DNA of 64,000 nt from Scleromitrula shiraiana (lineage: Eukaryota > Ascomycota > Leotiomycetes > Helotiales > Sclerotiniaceae). Of this stretch, positions 46,660-58,260 are shown piece by piece. A program made the position numbers and the translations under genes. A model generated the notes under the pieces. It had not been told where the DNA came from and did no database searches. It saw nothing but the letters and a program-made list of their open reading frames with translations. Within the stretch, counting starts at the first letter, position 1; each line of letters opens with the position of its first letter. The stretch is taken from positions 1,736,001 through 1,800,000 of the forward strand of contig JABELC010000005.1 in the NCBI GenBank assembly GCA_028455995.1, given 5' to 3'.

Positions 46660-48530
46660 TGACGCTGAACGATATGTTTACGATAAATGAAGATATGACG
46701 AATTATTGGATTTTTAGCGTTGTCTTAAGGTACTTTTTTATTTTATTTTAGGTTAATGGGCGGAAAATTTATGGTAGTACGAGCATATGCATTGCATTTG
46801 GGACTCTTATGTTACACTCTTTTGCCAATTGTTTTTTCATAGCAAGCAGAGAAGTTTGAAATACCTAGGTTTTAGGCAGGAGGAATTAGGATGGTGATGT
46901 AGTTCTCTTCATTGTATACCCCTATTATGTTGTTTAAAGTTATACCACACGCAGCGAGGCAGAGATTCGGAGATATTCCACTCCAAAAAACACAAATGAG
47001 ATATGTTTAGATACCCGATACCCCCCCGGTCTGCATCATTCTCCCTAGTTCTTTCAATGCATATACCTTTCCATGCATACCATTCATATATGATATACTC
47101 GTATGCCAGTCGGGAAAATTGATATTTATATCATGGTAAGAATCAGGTCATTTCGAGATGTCCAGGTGTATCAGCAGGTACTCGAAGGGTACATATATCA
47201 TGATATTTTGTACATTTCTAAACAACCGCACTAGTAGCATTTTAGTTACCAAAAACAAAGGAAACATGAGCAAAAAGGGAGAGAGAGAGAGAGAGAGAGG
47301 GAGAAAATCTCTACATGGGGTAATGAGATGTCAACGGTGGGTCCAATCGGTAACTATAACTCTGGGCTGAATCATGAAAAAAAATTCCCGCTTCACCTAA
47401 TTAGGTTATTTTATCCTTGGGAATAACTACCTGGGTGTCTAGGTAAGTAGAACTTCTATGACTTTTATGACTTTTATAACTTCTATAACTTCTATGAATG
47501 GCTGTACTGATATATACAATTTGGGATATGCGCCTTCCGACGTAACCTTGGATTGGGGAACTAGATAGATAGTCATCCCTATCCATTAGATAGGATGAAG
47601 GGGATTAGTTTTTTTCGTTTCTTAGTGCTATCCATATCGATATGCATACATTTTGTACATCACTATGTAAGTTGTAAGTTACTCACTCACTCACTTATCA
47701 ATCTGTAAGTAGATATTTATGTAACTCAGAAGAAGAAGAAGAATAAGAAGAAGAATATTGGAGGGGTGAGAGAGGGGAATTGGTGGGGAAACTCTTCGAT
47801 ACCAATAACCTAGCGCTATCATTACTAACTATTACCACCATCATCATCATACACTTACACTTACTTACACTTACACTTACACACGGCACATTTTCTCTTT
47901 CTTATTCTTTATTATCTCGTCCACTTACTTGGATATTTTGGATATCAAATCGCTACAATCATAATAATAGTCATAATCATAATCATAATCACAACCTATG
48001 ATCATTTCTCTTTTCATGCACGATTTCCTTTGCCCTTTTGAGATGGCTAAATTTATAGAATCTACATGGGGTAGTTTGTTCTATTCTTTGCATACCTACT
48101 TAGGTTGTGGTATTTATATTTGATGCAAATCCCTCCCAGATCATTCTTCATATTGATGTTTTGTGTGGCTTCAATGCAGAAGAATATACACATATCTTTA
48201 CTTCCTTTAACCTGTTACGATTTCTTTTCTTTCTATATTGTTCGGGTTTACTTTATGTTATGATACTCTCATCATCTACTCCTCTTTACTCTCAAGTGTC
48301 ATAGGCGAATTAGCAACTTGGTTTATCTGTTGATTATTGGCGGCACCCTTTAGCATCATTATTATTTATAACTATACGAAACCTTTCAAGTGATCGTTAT
48401 ATTCGTAGTTCTGATTATCGTTTTACTTTCAAGTCAATACTTCCTTCCACTGCGATCGATATCATCTACAGAGCAATACACAACGGCTCTTGTGTCTTGG
48501 TACGAGTTTGTGGTTGCCGAGAATTACAAA
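46660..48530. other. Intergenic region
   Basis: Nothing gene-like is seen. Simple tracts include GA dinucleotides at about 47279-47300, GACTTTTAT/CTTCTAT repeats at about 47458-47495, AGA triplets at about 47728-47755 and CATAAT units at about 47960-47990. The right end is the promoter and leader of the HODM-like gene. Confidence 0.55.
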
Positions 48531-50121
48531 ATGTTGGGTTCCTCAATTCCCATTCCTGACCAATGGCCTTTAGGCCTTGGTGTAGTGATACTGTTACTCA
48601 CCGCAACTACCTTTACATATACTCAAAATTGGCACAAATCCCTACTCAACAAACTACATCTCAAACATCGACGTGCTTCTACATCTGCAACACCACCTCG
48701 TTCGCTTTCCCCAAGCAAGAAAAGTTCAGAGAAAACTTCTACTTCCACTAGCCAAGCCCCAAATTACGTTGATGTGTTACCACCTTCGAGACGCTTCACG
48801 CTTCCACAAGTCGCGGAGAAATTACCGCCTAGATTTGGATCTATCTTGACGGCAACTAAGCCTTCTGAAGATGTTATCGCCAAGAATAAATTGCCGATGG
48901 CTCAGGCTTATACTCTTGGGTTCGAGACTCCAAAGTATACACCAACGGGTTTCTCTACTTTGGAACTTAAGGCTATGGGCGATTTTCCCGACTACAATAT
49001 CTTGACTGGTGTCCCGCCCCCTAAACCATATGAAGGATTTGATCCTGCAAAGGCTTTACCGAGACCATATAGACCTTTCAGATGGCAATATCATCAAACC
49101 ATGTGTAAGTGACCCCTTTTATACTTATACTTTATATCTAAGTACTAAACTGATGATCAACTGGGGCCCAGCTTTCAACAAAATGGAGCCCGACTGGTGG
49201 CTAGAGGTGGAAAACACCTACCAATCCCGTATCGCCGAACGTCAAGCCCTCTTCCGCGAATACGGCAAAAAAGTCCTCGACTACCTCCCCGGCTCCGAAC
49301 TCGCATGTAAAGAACTCATGGAAATGTGTCTCCAATTCTACTGCGCCCGCTACCCATCCTATTTCTCACTCTCCCCCGACAAACGCACCTTCCACAACCG
49401 CATCCTGCACACCAGCACCGCCCTCAAAACCACCCACCCCCTGCACACCCTCCTCAACAACATCCCCGAAGACTTCGCCATCGTGCTCCGCAACGACAAA
49501 GACGGAATGTACTATTTTCGCGCCGGCGTCATCTGCAGCTCCCTCGGCTGGAACGTCGCCACGAAAATCGGCCTCCGTCTCGACGCCATCCACACCCCCA
49601 TCCCGGACTACAAGGAAAAAATGTCCTACAGCATGGATCGGTTCTTTACGAAAATGGCGACCGACGTCCCCATTCAGCGGGGAAGCTGGGGTTTGGAAAT
49701 CGACTCCCCGCTGTTCATGCCCGCGGGCCATCCGCACGAAAAACTCCGCGAGGTTCAAAACCCGCATTTGAAAATCGAAGAGTGCCATCTCCGTGTCGAC
49801 TGGCAGACGTTGCGCCGGCTTCCGCTATCCGCCGGCATAGTATTTAATTTCAAGGCGCTTTTTACCCCCGTGACGGAGTTCAGAAATGAACCGTATGTGC
49901 CTGCGCTGCTGCTGAGGATTCTCAGAGAGGGCAAGAAAAGCTTGATGGCGTATAAGGGGACGTGGCATGTGGAGCATGTGGTTGTTCCGACGATGGAGGG
50001 GTATGCGAGGGAGCAGGTTAGGGAGGGGCTGGTGCCGGAGGGGTGGGAGGAGGAGACGTTGGGCGAGAGTCCGTGGTTTCCGGGGTGGGAGGGGAAGTGG
50101 CATGGGCAGCAGGGGTTTTAG
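48531..50121 (+). CDS. Membrane-anchored HODM/DUF3445 (haem-dependent oxidative N-demethylase-like) protein
   Basis: The protein is related to the alpha subunit of bacterial haem-dependent oxidative N-demethylase (formerly DUF3445); its fungal substrate is unknown. The exons are 48531-49104 and 49172-50121 (phase 1), giving 507 residues. A membrane helix at about 13-31 precedes a Ser/Thr/Lys-rich linker. The domain starts about residue 165 and includes RPYRPFRWQYHQTMSFNKMEPDWWLEVE, DFAIVLRNDKDGMYYFRAGVICSSLGWN, IHTPIPDYKEKM, IQRGSWGLEI and LRVDWQTLRRLP. Upstream frame remains open but has no ATG, so I take 48531. Exon 2 is much richer in GC than exon 1 and flips from C-rich to G-rich in its course. 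It is convergent with the TB2/DP1 gene. Confidence 0.88.
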
Positions 50122-50130
50122 GGTTTAGGT
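49190..50130. other. GC-skew switch patch, centre about 49750
   Basis: Counting by eye, 49381-49440 has 32 C and 5 G; 50041-50100 has 35 G and 6 C. The gene is on the plus strand. Confidence 0.75.
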
Positions 50131-50874
50131 GGTTCTCCTTTTTTTTCGGTTCTCTTTTTATTTATTTGAGTGGATGCATGATGTTTGGGTGGTTTTGTTG
50201 GTGATGGTGGTGGTGGTGGTTCCCCCCCCTCCTTTTTTATATAGGGATGGTGTTGAAGAGGAGGAGCATTCCATGAGATTACATGATATGAGATAGGATG
50301 GGATATCCGAAGTTGTTTATATAGTTAGTCACATTAGGTTTCCCCCCCTACATCAAAGAAGCATTAAATAAGGTAAGTAACCACATAAGCAACAAGAAAT
50401 AAAGCCTCCTATTTTTTCTTTTCCCATTTCATTTCATCTCAATTTATCCATACATCTACAGTAATTCTACGGCGGCAAGATTCCAGCAAATTCCAAAAGT
50501 CACATGTAAATGGAAAACATCTTATCTTATCTTATTCCCACTAATGATTGTATTTCTTCCTTCTCGGTATATATGGGTTTATCCGTATAATACCTACTGT
50601 ACGAGACGTACCGAACCCCCTTTATAAACTTCAGCGCCATATTGAAAAGACAGTAAGTAAGTAGAGTTCCCCAGCTCCAAACCTACGATACTCCTTTATC
50701 CAGTAATCCCATCCCATCCTATTCCTATGCCATTCCATTCCCTGAAAAATGCGTCTACCCCCAAACAAAAAAACTGTGCAAATTTGAACTGAAAAGAAGA
50801 AGAGAAGACTAAAGCTCCTCAATATGCATGTAATACATGTACATATCGAACAACAAGATTGGAGGATGCGTAAG
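50122..50874. other. Convergent 3' intergenic region
   Basis: Two 3' UTRs lie here. G-rich, then C-run and T-run sequence marks 50122-50350. I see no gene. Confidence 0.6.
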
Positions 50875-52085
50875 CTAAGCATCGACTCCAGAGCTTTTCC
50901 CTTTATCTGCTCCCGGGATTGATGGTGACCCCGCTGTATCCGTCGGTTTGGCTCCCCATCCCCAGGGTATCCAATTCCCGCTCGTGGTTCTCGCTACAGC
51001 TCTTCTGGTATTCTCCGCCTCCTCCGATCCACTTTCCGCGTCGATTTTCTCGAAATCTAGTTCGCTCTTCCGGGAGCTCAATCCGCTCATGGAACTCTTT
51101 GGTCGGTTGGGAGAATCTTCACTGCTCGTACCGTCGAAGGACATACTGGATGGCTTTCTTGTGGTGGTTTTCTCATTTTGTAATGTCTGGGCTTCTTTAT
51201 CCAATGCGGATAGAAGAATAGAGAGACGTTCGCGTTGGGCTTGAATGAATGTGATACGTTCATGTCCGGCAACGTTTGGTGGAATCAAAGGTAAATCGCG
51301 AGGTTCGGCTCCATCACTTGCGATATTTGAAGTGGCAGCGGATACTGCTGAAGCGAGTAGGGAATAAAAATCGGTTGCAGTACTTGTAGCACCTCCGAGC
51401 GGATTTGTGGGGAATGAAGGTCGGGCAGCTGGTAGATTGAAGCGTGCCATTAAACTTTGTGTATATGTATAAGGTGAGGGGGTAGATGGAGGAGTTGGTT
51501 CTTTAGGCGGTAAACCAAAGACATGTTGTTTAATTAATTCAATAGCTTGCTTGAGATATATAACACCTGCAGCTTTTGCGCGGTCATGAGCCGAAGATAT
51601 AAATTCATCGATGGCAAGTTCGTTATTATGAAGCCATGGATGAACATGAGTTTGGTATAGGAGTCGTGCGCCTTGAGTTTGTGGAAGAATTAGGTAGAGA
51701 AGGAAACCAAGTCGTATCCAAGCATAAAATGGGATCCTAGAATTTTGGTTATTAGATAACTATTCCGAATATGTAGCTGGGAAGATAAAGACGTCTGCGA
51801 ACCAAACTAGGATGAATCCAACCCAAGATTCAGCGAACAAAGCGATGGCAAGAACCACCCAATACATGAGCCATGGTGTTAATAACGCTGGATCTGATGT
51901 TTTGAGAGCTTTATATGAGGCAAAGACCGGAAAGAGGAAAGTAGGAATGGAACTATAGATTATTTCTCAGTTAGTTTTTGATAATAGTATCATCGTTGTA
52001 GTCTACAACATCTTTGGAGTTGTGAGAAGTGATATGAGAAGGCGGGGTAAACCTACGATAAGAGCGTTGCGAATGTATCAAACAT
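50875..52085 (-). CDS. TB2/DP1/HVA22 family (REEP/Yop1-like) ER-shaping protein
   Basis: Members of this family insert hairpins into the ER membrane and stabilise tubule curvature. Three exons read 52085-52057, 51952-51803 and 51736-50875, giving 346 residues with all phases consistent. The N-terminus MFDTFATLLSSIPTFLFP, then KTSDPALLTPWLMYWVVLAIALFAES, IPFYAWIRLGFLLYLILPQTQGA and RLLYQTHVHPWL form the complete domain in about 125 residues. A 200-residue Ser/Pro-rich tail follows, absent from yeast Yop1, and contains WIPWGWGAKP. The second donor is GTTCGC, weaker than usual, but it alone gives the conserved W-I-P-F-Y junction. Confidence 0.9.
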
Positions 52086-53207
52086 AATTAGGTTCGTAGC
52101 TCAAATTTATTGAATCTTTTCTCGAAATATGAAGAATTTTGAAGAGTAGGTAAGTGGTTGTATACGACCTTGTATGTTTCGACAGGAAAAGGAGTGTGTA
52201 GCAGTTATAGAATTATTATTATTTATTTATTTATTGAAGGACAAGACGATGAGATGAGTAGGTGTTTAGATGAGGAAGAAATGATCTACGAGCCAAGCTT
52301 CCCCATTATCATTATTTCGTATTCTTTGAGGTAGATTTTTAGCGTGTTTCTCTTATCGTACTCTCGTACTCTCGCCCTCTCGCCCCTGGTAGACGGTCAT
52401 CTGCCTACTTCCGTATATCTGACATTATTAGCCTGCTACCAAAAGTACGTAGTAAGGTATACGGGAACCATATTAGAACCATATTAGAATCATATTAGTG
52501 GTTAAAGAACATATAATCCTTATAAATCTTATAATTAGCTGAATCATTTGTTGATGAGGAATGAGAGAGAATTCTCTATTTTGTATATAAAATATTATTA
52601 AAGCGAATCTGTACATATATATATATATATCTATATCTTTACGCATATACTATATAAATCTTAAGCATTCTCTCATTCTGTATGAGATCATGTATTAATA
52701 TCAATACTACTTCGTACGGTTCCGTACACTAGGATTAACATGAGTAACATGACTAACATGACTAACATAGGTATTCTAACTCGTCATACTATAGCTAACT
52801 AACATGGAGCCGCCCGAAGCAAGCTTTCTTTAAGGCGAAAGTCGGTGGTAGCTTGTATGTCAACAACGTATAAAATCACCTGAATATTCACCCCATCAGA
52901 ATTAATAGAATCAACAATGGGGTGATAAGATAATCTCTGAAATGTTCTGGATTTTTAAGAAAAAATAACCATGTGCTCTAATAATTCGCCCATCAATATT
53001 TCAATTTGTATTTCATTTGCATATGCATATATGAAAGTGTCCTTGGTATATAGGTTTGCCTTTCTTTGCTTTTCTTTAAACTCATAAACATACACACCTC
53101 CCACATTCAACCAACTTCACTATTATCTCTACCTTAATACATCTAATTCTTCAACAATAATATCGGAATAAATATACAGTACATTCCAACTTATTACAAC
53201 CTTTAGA
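52086..53207. promoter_or_regulatory. Divergent intergenic region, TB2/DP1 / NRDE
   Basis: About 1.1 kb contains both promoters. I note ATTT units at about 52218-52235, CTCTCG units at about 52362-52386, TA dinucleotides at about 52614-52632 and GACTAACAT units at about 52738-52770. No gene is seen. Confidence 0.5.
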
Positions 53208-54254
53208 ATGTGTATCGTCTTAGCTACTACCGCACACCCGTCTTATGCGCTCGTTATACTTGACAATCGAGATGAGTTCATTCTTCGACCGACTAGTAAA
53301 CCTCACTGGTGGTCCTCCACCCATCAAGAAATCCTATCAAGCAGGGACCTACAACGCGAAGAACAAGGAACATGGTTAGGAATTACAAAGACCGGAAATT
53401 TTGCAGTACTCACCAATTATCGCGAGACGAATACCCACGATAAAGATCATCCAGTTCAAGGAACAAAGAGTCGGGGTGGAATGGTTACAGCTTGGTTGAC
53501 GGCAGATAAGGATGAGAGTATCAAACAATTTGTTCATCGAATATTGGAGGCAGGGGATGTGCAAGGTGTTGGGGGATTCTCATTAGTTTGTGGTAAATTG
53601 AGGAAGGAGAAGTCCACGGAGGATGGGTTAGAACCGCTAGCAATCATCTCAAACAGAAGTGGAACTCCAGATGAGGTGCCATGGGTTGCTGCAAAAAGAG
53701 GAGAGGTCTATGGATTAAGCAATACATCGTATGATGACCCAATACCATGGCCTAAGATTGAAATGGGCAAGGAGAAGGTGTTGGAGGTGGTCGAAGAAGC
53801 AGTCCAAAACGGTTTAGGAGAAGACGAGTTGATCAAGAAGTTATACGCAATTCTTGATACCGATACACTTCCGAAACAAGACGATAGTCAGGATTTCGAA
53901 GAATACATATATCAGCTAAGGAAGTCGATCTTCATACCTACTATTGGTCATTCAACCCCGGTAGCAGAAACTATCAGAGCCGATGAAATTGCAGCTGCGG
54001 ACAGCAAACTGCTTTCTAGTAAAGTTGCGGAACTTGAACTGAAACAAGTAGAGACACCCAATTCAGGGACCGAGAATGTTACATCAGGCATATATGGCAC
54101 ACAAAGACAGACAGTTATACTTGTGAATTGGGAAGGACATGTCACGTTTATAGAGCGTTCATTGTATGATGAAGAAGGACTTCCAATAGAGAGGGGACAG
54201 GCTGATAGAAGGTTTGAGTTTGATATTGAGGGATGGGATTCATCAAATTATTGA
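53208..54254 (+). CDS. NRDE/TANGO2-family protein
   Basis: This is a single exon of 348 residues. The N-terminus MCIVLATTAHPSYALVILDNRDEFILRPT contains the namesake NRDE motif at residues 20-23, and WLGITKTGNFAVLTNYRE and SRGGMVTAWL are also typical. The C-terminus includes YGTQRQTVILVNWEGHVTFIER. TANGO2 homologues have been linked to Golgi organisation, haem handling and lipid metabolism in animals; the fungal role is not established. A cysteine at position 2 is usual for the family. Confidence 0.93.
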   Translation: MCIVLATTAHPSYALVILDNRDEFILRPTSKPHWWSSTHQEILSSRDLQREEQGTWLGITKTGNFAVLTNYRETNTHDKDHPVQGTKSRGGMVTAWLTADKDESIKQFVHRILEAGDVQGVGGFSLVCGKLRKEKSTEDGLEPLAIISNRSGTPDEVPWVAAKRGEVYGLSNTSYDDPIPWPKIEMGKEKVLEVVEEAVQNGLGEDELIKKLYAILDTDTLPKQDDSQDFEEYIYQLRKSIFIPTIGHSTPVAETIRADEIAAADSKLLSSKVAELELKQVETPNSGTENVTSGIYGTQRQTVILVNWEGHVTFIERSLYDEEGLPIERGQADRRFEFDIEGWDSSNY

Positions 54255-55556
54255 ATATAAAGTATTGATATGCCCATATTTGGTGGCATAGCTTGCTAAT
54301 AGGATAACAGATGACAAGAATACAGAATGATTAATTCAGAATACTGACTTTCAATATTCAAGGATTAGGTGGCATGAATTTGGGTTATAATTGATGATAT
54401 CCAAGTGTGCCCATTTTACAAAACATAATGAAAGCGATTCATAGATTTCACCAAAGAGTATATCTATTCTATATTCATCAGACGATAACCGTAACTTTAA
54501 AATGATTTATTAATGTTTAGGTGCTCTTCGGTCATCTTCATTACCTTCATTACCGGTATATACCTACCTAGTTACATACATAGTAGGTACTTCTCAATAT
54601 ATATTAGAACGAAATGAAGTGAATAGTTATTATTATTAGTGTTTTCGTCGGGTAATACATAAGGCGGGGGCCATTTTGCTTTCACGAGATTTTTATTTTT
54701 TTTTTATTCTCTTTTATTTTCTTTTCTGTGGTTTGTAGACAGCATGCCATGGCTCCTTCCATTCTCCCCCCCCCTTTCTTTCTTTTTTTTTTTTTTTTTC
54801 TTTCCTATGTAAGTTGAATTATAATGATGCAGACTTTATTTCTGAAATTGAAATTCTAATTTTAAATGGGTCAATTATTCTTTTATAACTTCGAAGATGA
54901 AAGTTATAATAATAAGTTACAATTGTTAAGAAATTTATTTATGAAGGAAACAAAAACAACAAACTTCAATCGGGTCGTTTGATACCTATAATCCAATGAT
55001 ACTGGCACATAACAATAAGTACTCGGTTTAATGTGTAAATATTCACTACCTCGAAAACGAGATTTCAATTGTTTTCTTTTTCATAATTCATCCCTTCGTT
55101 TCGTTTCATTTCATTTCTCTACCTGTTTGTTTTTCTTTTTCTTTGGTGTGGTAACTCAGCTTTGCAAGCTCACCGGAATACTTGTGCGTTGCACAGTATA
55201 ATAAGAGGAGGATCTTAATTATCCTCAGAGATTCGGAGCTTGATCAAATTACTGGCAAATATCCAGGTAATGTCATATACTCTTTTCAATTTGAAATTCG
55301 AAGAAATCCATCTCGATCTCCATCACAATAACAAAGACTTGTGCAAGAAACAAAAAAGAGAAGACGCTCAAAATCTACAGCGAATTTGTTTCGTTTGTTT
55401 TGTTGTGAATTTATATACCTTCATTATAAAATCACTTGATGATTTTCAGATTCAATTTATTATTTTATGCCTATCAACACCAACATCTTCAATCTTATAG
55501 CTTTGTGAGATGGCGAGATTGCTGATTGTTCAAAAGCACCGGAAACAACACATACA
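54255..55556. other. Intergenic region
   Basis: AT-rich, with T runs near 54697-54708 and 54785-54799 and a C run near 54766-54774. A small open frame at 55240-55500 lies in the probable leader of the next gene and has no recognisable content. Confidence 0.5.
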
Positions 55557-56952
55557 ATGACGACGACAACTCCCCTTCCCTCTGATCCTACTAGTCAGCC
55601 CTGGATTCATCATTCAACAAGATTTAAACCCAAAGGTTCAACTTCAACAAGACGCCCACTCGTTGGCGAGTTATCACAGTCATTCTCAACTGGGAATATC
55701 AACAATTTTACCAATGAAAATATCCCACCGTTACCTTTCGCCCCGAAGAGTTCACATCATGAGAAGGGTTTGCACCAACGACATCTATCAATGACTACTA
55801 GCTTCCCACACCCTCTTCATAGTAACCCAACTGTTGCTAGTTCTGGCTTAACAGCTTCGGTGTCAACCAACGACATTAGTCAACCTCGGGGCAGAGGCCG
55901 CTGGAACGCTGATCTTGACAAACCTGTCACAAGATATAGTGATATTAGCGCAAGAAATAGTTTTGGAAAAAGAGACAACATGAGAATCATCACTTCAAGA
56001 ATCCCAAGTCCAACTTTCGAGTCTAGACCCGGCACTGGCCGACGCTATGTTAGCACACCCCTGAAATTAAGTGTAAGAACAGAGGTATGCTACATCTCAC
56101 AAGAACAAACTCTAAATATCTGCTAATCCGTACTAGCACAATCACCCTAAAGTAAATCCTCATTCGCAACGTTTGTTACGGCCGATATCTCCCCCGCAGC
56201 CTGACGTGACTGCGCTCCCGAAATCGAAGACATTTGCAGTTTTATCCTCGCTCACACACTCGTTTTCAATCACCTCGCTTAGCAACAGCCGCTCAAGTTC
56301 TCGTATCGGCGAACCTACCATTTCTGAGGTCAAGTACTCCCCACCTCATGCAGAGTTTACAACCAATATCAAACAAGTTCATGCAGCTCAACCTTCTGCA
56401 TACTGGTGCGGGCGTTATCAAGCTTTATCTGATAAATTTCAGAATGACACATTCGGAGCATATACGACTGATCCATACACTATTCAGGAAGAGGACATTA
56501 TTCCGTCTTCTCCTTTGAGTGAAATCAATCACAACACACCTTCACGAGATCATTTTTCGGATATGAGTGATTCGCCCCAACCATTACTTGAATTCTCACG
56601 CAGGACCTCTTCAAAGCCAACAAAAACAACGTCTTTAGCTTTTGCTCCTGTGCTTGAAGATGATGATCGGAGATGTCACAGGATAATCACTTACTTGGAA
56701 GCTTTATGTTGCACAAATGCGGCGAGAAAAAGCTTGTGGGGTTGGCAGGTACAATATGCGAGGGCAATGAAAAATAAAGGTTTGCTGCCTCATGGAGGGA
56801 AAATGTCGGACGAGAAAGGATGGATAGGGAGAGTTGGTCGTGTTATTACTGATGGCATTGGATCTGGAGGGGGGACTGGGCGTGGAACTGGTATGGGAAA
56901 GAGGAGTGCATTTGGGTTTAGGAGAGGCAGAAGCGCACTTGAAATCTCTTGA
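55557..56952 (+). CDS. Uncharacterised Ser/Pro-rich fungal protein
   Basis: The exons are 55557-56084 and 56137-56952 (phase 0, 52-nt intron), giving 447 residues. The N-terminal 280 residues are disordered and rich in Ser, Thr and Pro (WIHHSTRFKPKGSTSTRRPLV, FTNENIPPLP, SRIPSPTFESRPGTGRR). One ordered-looking block follows: AYWCGRYQALSDKFQNDTF, and then RCHRIITYLEALCCTNAARKSLWGWQVQYA. The tail is Gly/Arg-rich. I do not recognise a named family; a YW-x-GR-F/Y-x-x-L-x-D core is the part most likely to be conserved. No membrane helices. Confidence 0.75.
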
Positions 56953-57696
56953 TTTCAATTTTCTTCAAGGATGAAAAATGAGGCTTGCATGTAATCGGTT
57001 GATAATGGGTTTACAGGTTTATATTCATTGAAATTATGGATGGATAGAGAAGGAAAGCGATGCGATACAATTAAATACAACACGATACGATACGATACGA
57101 AACGAGACACTACGACAAAAGATACCATGCCCAAATTCGCAGGATTCGATAATAATAATGAGCGGTAATTCGGTGGGACATAATAGGCGACGATGTATAT
57201 GATCTTCGATGGGGGAACGATGATGATGAAGGAGAGAGACGGCTTTATAATAAATAATGATAGCATGAGAGGGGAGAGGACAGTCCTAGCACATATATGT
57301 ATAGAGGAGCTGGCTAACCATGATTATATTAGCCTTTCAATGAAAGATTGGGAAAGTAATTAACTACTACGAACTTCAATACTCTTAACAGTGGTTACCT
57401 TGTTGATGAAATGGTAGGTTTGATGATAGATTCTGGAAGAAATGTATTTGCGAATTTGTACCAAATCGACAACGGAAGGAAGGTGGTGATGGGGTGGCTA
57501 ATAAGTCATACTCATTCATGCAATCAGGTTCACCCATCCATATCACTTGGTAGCTTTTAATGTGTTTGAAGACTTCGCATATGCAATCTACATATTCGAT
57601 ATAAAAAAAGGATAACCATAACCAACCGGATACAACCACACCCATCACCTAATTACCATCCAACCCAGAACAATTCAATTTTTCCCAGCAACCATC
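56953..57696. other. Convergent 3' intergenic region
   Basis: Holds two 3' UTRs. A short TACGA array lies at about 57080-57100. No gene. Confidence 0.6.
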
Positions 57697-58260
57697 TCAC
57701 GCACAGCACTTCTTCCCATCCACCAACCTACTCTCCCCATCCCTCAAATTTAACACACCCTTCTCCCCATTCACAGCCTCAGCAACACTACTCGGCGTGC
57801 TGCAATAACTCGGCGGAACATCAAGCGCCGGATTCTTGGTGAAGAAATTCCTCGGCCGCAAAAGCAACGTCATGGGCTCCGCAGGCATAATGGGGAAATC
57901 CTCCGGACTCGGGAAATGCGTTATCCCGAATGTGTGCCAGAGCACAATATCGGTATTGGCGATGGGCGCGTTGCCGTTGGCGAGCCATTCGGGGAGACCG
58001 GCGGAGGGTTCCCCGGAGGTTTGAGGCACGTGCCGGCCGGCCGGGTGCAGCTGGTCGTCGCAGTAGGGCGTTACGTGGACGGCGTGGCGGGCGAAGCCCG
58101 CGCGTTTCCACACCAAGCTGCCTTCCTTGGGCAGGAGCTTCGGGACCTCCCTACTGACCAGTTTGTAGGCGACGGGTTTGTGGCTGTATGGGTTTAGCTT
58201 GTTGGTATTGGCCATCTCCCATGTTCGGGAGGTCACGCCGTCGTAATCGCTGATTGATTC
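57650..58260. other. GC-skew switch patch, centre about 57920
   Basis: The + strand is C-rich at 57660-57780 (partly 3' UTR) and G-rich at 57960-58200, within a minus-strand gene. Confidence 0.6.

Noticed and set aside
48390..48530. Longer N-terminus of the HODM-like protein
   Set aside because: The upstream extension has no ATG. The hydrophobic leader it would add begins at a GTG, which is not credible as a fungal start.
48531..50121. Horizontal transfer of the HODM-like gene because exon 2 differs in GC
   Set aside because: The same GC-rich, C-to-G pattern occurs in clearly native genes (RIB4, amine oxidase, CDF), so composition alone is not evidence.
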